This document shows, piece by piece, positions 5,764 to 6,829 of a stretch of DNA of 6,829 bases. The DNA comes from HGM13006 sp964514175. Its GTDB lineage: Bacteria; Bacillota; Clostridia; Oscillospirales; Oscillospiraceae. Position numbers and translations under genes: made by a program. The stretch is from contig CAZEPQ010000108.1 in the NCBI GenBank assembly GCA_964514175.1, positions 1-6,829 on the forward strand, written 5' to 3'. The stretch's first letter is position 1. Each line of letters begins with the position of its first letter. Under the pieces are notes generated by a model that was given only the letters and a program-made list of their open reading frames with translations, was not told the DNA's origin and searched no databases.

Positions 5764-6219
5764 ATGGTAGAAAATGAAATGAAACCGAAGGATAATCCGG
5801 ATATTGGTTTTCTTATTACCAATATCTCCTACGCGGTCCGTCAGTATTTTGATAAATGTTTTTCAGATTATGATGTGACCTATCCGCAGTCCCGTGTGCT
5901 GACAAGACTTTTTAGACAGCTAGGGAGGGAAGATGTGAACCAGCGTGATTTGGAGTATGCGCTGGGCATCAAGGCATCCAGTGTTTCTTCCCTGGTGCGG
6001 AATCTGGAGCAGAAGGGCTTCATTCGCTGTGAGCGGCTGCCCCAGGATACCCGCAATAAGCGGGTAATCCTGACCGAAAAGGGCATGGAGGTTCAGAAGG
6101 TCTTGGCCGATGCGCGGAACCAGGCCGAGGAAAATATGGTCAAGGGCCTCACCGAAGAGCAGCAGGAGCTGCTGCGCGCCTGCCTGCGCCAGGTGCTCAA
6201 TAATCTGGAAGGCGAATAA
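5764..6219 (+). CDS. MarR-family transcriptional regulator
   Basis: A 151-residue dimeric winged-helix DNA-binding protein of typical MarR length. The N-terminal helix (about 10-35) should form the dimer interface with the C-terminal helices (about 105-148). The DNA-binding core starts at TYPQSRVLTRLF (39-50). The recognition-helix region GIKASSVSSLVRNLEQKGFI (68-87) and the wing ERLPQDTRNKRVILTEKG (90-107, with the family's DxRxKxxxLTxxG pattern) follow. Ligand and targets are unknown, and no efflux pump or enzyme gene is adjacent. ATG 5764 is chosen because AAGGGAG (5747-5753) lies 10 bases upstream. TTG 5713 would add 17 residues without a ribosome binding site, and ATG 5779 is a weaker alternative. 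The gene has its own promoter and terminator, so it is probably monocistronic and autoregulated. Confidence 0.9.
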   Translation: MVENEMKPKDNPDIGFLITNISYAVRQYFDKCFSDYDVTYPQSRVLTRLFRQLGREDVNQRDLEYALGIKASSVSSLVRNLEQKGFIRCERLPQDTRNKRVILTEKGMEVQKVLADARNQAEENMVKGLTEEQQELLRACLRQVLNNLEGE

Positions 6220-6233
6220 AATCATAAAAAAAT

Positions 6234-6264
6234 AAAAAATCCCGTTGACAAAACGGGATTTTTT
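6234..6264 (+). terminator. Bidirectional-looking terminator after the MarR gene
   Basis: AAAAAATCCCGTT (6234-6246) pairs perfectly with AACGGGATTTTTT (6252-6264), a 13-bp stem with the loop GACAA and a T6 tract inside the distal arm. It ends the MarR transcript 15 bases after its stop codon. The A6 on the other arm would serve as a T6 tract on the opposite strand. It overlaps the rpsF promoter. Confidence 0.88.
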
Positions 6265-6272
6265 GCTATAAT
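6245..6272 (+). promoter_or_regulatory. Strong sigma-A promoter of the rpsF-ssb operon
   Basis: A perfect TTGACA (6245-6250) and a perfect TATAAT (6267-6272) are 16 bases apart. The -10 box is extended by TGC (6264-6266). The -35 box lies in the loop and apical stem of the preceding terminator, and the terminator T-tract forms the spacer. Transcription should start near 6279, leaving about 80 bases of structured leader. Such a consensus promoter fits a ribosomal protein operon. Confidence 0.88.
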
Positions 6273-6278
6273 AGAAAG

Positions 6279-6332
6279 GCTGCATAAATGCGAAATGTGC
6301 AGCGAATCCTTGCCGCAAACGAGATTTGCGGC
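6279..6332 (+). promoter_or_regulatory. Structured rpsF leader, possible S6:S18 autoregulatory site
   Basis: Two stems can form in the leader. GCTGCA/TGCAGC pairs 6279-6284 with 6298-6303. A perfect 8-bp stem GCCGCAAA/TTTGCGGC pairs 6312-6319 with 6325-6332 around CGAGA. They end 13 bases before the AGGAGG of rpsF. Many bacteria carry an RNA motif in this position that is bound by the S6:S18 complex for feedback control. Whether this leader matches that motif was not established; a covariance-model search would decide. Confidence 0.4.
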
Positions 6333-6360
6333 CATATGTCCAAAAGGAGGTGCAAACAAC

Positions 6361-6657
6361 ATGGCTAAGATTTCCGAAAAGTACGAGGCGCTGTATATCA
6401 TCAACCCCCAGGTAACTGAGGAGGAGACCAAGGCGCTGGTGGAAAAGTTCAAGGCAATGGTGGAGGCAGAAGGTGCTCTCATCGCTCTCGACGAGTGGGG
6501 CAAGCGCCGTCTGGCATACCCCATCAACGACCTGACCGAGGGCTACTATGTCCTCATGACCTTCGAAGCTAAGCCCGAGCTTCCCGCTGAGCTTGAGCGT
6601 CGTATGCAGATCGATGAAGGCATCATGCGTTGCCTCATCACCACCGTAGAAGCATAA
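6361..6657 (+). CDS. rpsF: 30S ribosomal protein bS6
   Basis: A 98-residue protein of normal bS6 length. It begins MAKISEKYEALYIINPQVTEEE with the family's Y-E-xx-Y-I-I-x-P start. It contains EWGKRRLAYPIND (46-58), the conserved W-G-K-R-x-L-A-Y-x-I segment, then GYYVLMTFEA (61-70), and ends with a helix and MRCLITTVEA. bS6 binds the 16S rRNA platform as a pair with bS18. AAAGGAGGTG (6342-6351) lies just upstream and fixes ATG 6361; the in-frame ATG 6295 lies within the predicted leader and lacks a site. It is first in the rpsF-ssb operon, with ssb 12 bases downstream. Confidence 0.97.
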   Translation: MAKISEKYEALYIINPQVTEEETKALVEKFKAMVEAEGALIALDEWGKRRLAYPINDLTEGYYVLMTFEAKPELPAELERRMQIDEGIMRCLITTVEA

Positions 6658-6669
6658 GGAGGCACATTC

Positions 6670-6829
6670 ATGCTGAACCATATTGTTCTCATGGGCCGAC
6701 TGACCCGCGATCCCGAACTCCGTAGAACCGGCAGCGGCATTGCGGTGGCTTCTTTTTCCCTTGCTGTGGACCGGGATTACCAGTCCAAAGAAACTGCGGA
6801 AAAGGCTGTAGATTTCATTGACATCGTGG
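6670..6829 (+). CDS. ssb: Single-stranded DNA-binding protein, N-terminal part (cut by window edge)
   Basis: The first 53 codons of an SSB protein. They start MLNHIVLMGRLTRDPELRRT, the characteristic first OB-fold strand and turn (NxxxLxGRLTxDPELR), followed by GIAVASFSLAVDRDYQ and DFIDIV. SSB coats single-stranded DNA during replication, recombination and repair. The rest of the OB fold and the acidic C-terminal tail lie outside the window. AAGGAGG (6656-6662) overlaps the rpsF TAA stop and lies 7 bases before ATG, suggesting translational coupling with rpsF. rpsR is the usual next gene in this arrangement but is not visible here. Confidence 0.96.
   Translation, partial: MLNHIVLMGRLTRDPELRRTGSGIAVASFSLAVDRDYQSKETAEKAVDFIDIV

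Overview
The window suggests a spore-forming, anaerobic member of Clostridia, plausibly Oscillospiraceae. This is inferred from a YtvI-type sporulation membrane protein, a PheB-type ACT protein placed next to hom and lysC, strong AGGAGG-type ribosome binding sites, a moderately GC-rich coding style, and the rpsF-ssb gene order. No single marker fixes the genus.

Layout from left to right. (1) 1-332 is a tRNA cluster on the + strand: the 3' part of tRNA-Phe(GAA), then tRNA-Gly(GCC) and tRNA-Cys(GCA). The spacers hold two strong hairpins, and a strong terminator-like hairpin follows tRNA-Cys. (2) 461-1264 (+) is a free-standing alpha/beta hydrolase of the feruloyl/cinnamoyl-esterase-like (Est1E-like) type. 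(3) 1368-2474 (-) is an AI-2E/PerM-superfamily membrane protein close to YtvI, convergent with the hydrolase, with a hairpin between them. (4) 2545-5581 is an apparent operon for the entry to the aspartate amino-acid family: an HTH+ACT regulator-like protein, homoserine dehydrogenase (hom) and aspartate kinase (lysC). It starts at a promoter centred on a near-perfect inverted repeat and ends at an intrinsic terminator. (5) 5646-6264 is a monocistronic MarR-family regulator with its own promoter, possible operators and terminator. (6) 6245-6829 is the start of the rpsF-ssb (presumably -rpsR) operon. Its consensus promoter is interleaved with the MarR terminator, and ssb runs off the right edge.

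Functionally, LysC makes aspartyl phosphate and Hom reduces aspartate semialdehyde to homoserine. These are two steps of the route to lysine, threonine and methionine; aspartate semialdehyde dehydrogenase and the later threonine enzymes are not in the window. The regulatory domains are unevenly distributed. LysC keeps two well-formed ACT repeats, and the small upstream protein has a well-formed ACT domain. The C-terminal ACT-like region of Hom seems to have lost its canonical ligand-binding loop.

Nothing here looks like a mobile element, CRISPR array, defence system or wholly new system. The points most worth a second look are regulatory: the terminator/promoter overlap before rpsF, a likely internal start in lysC (as known for Bacillus subtilis), the palindromic promoter before the ACT-hom-lysC operon, the degenerate ACT region of Hom, and the structured rpsF leader.
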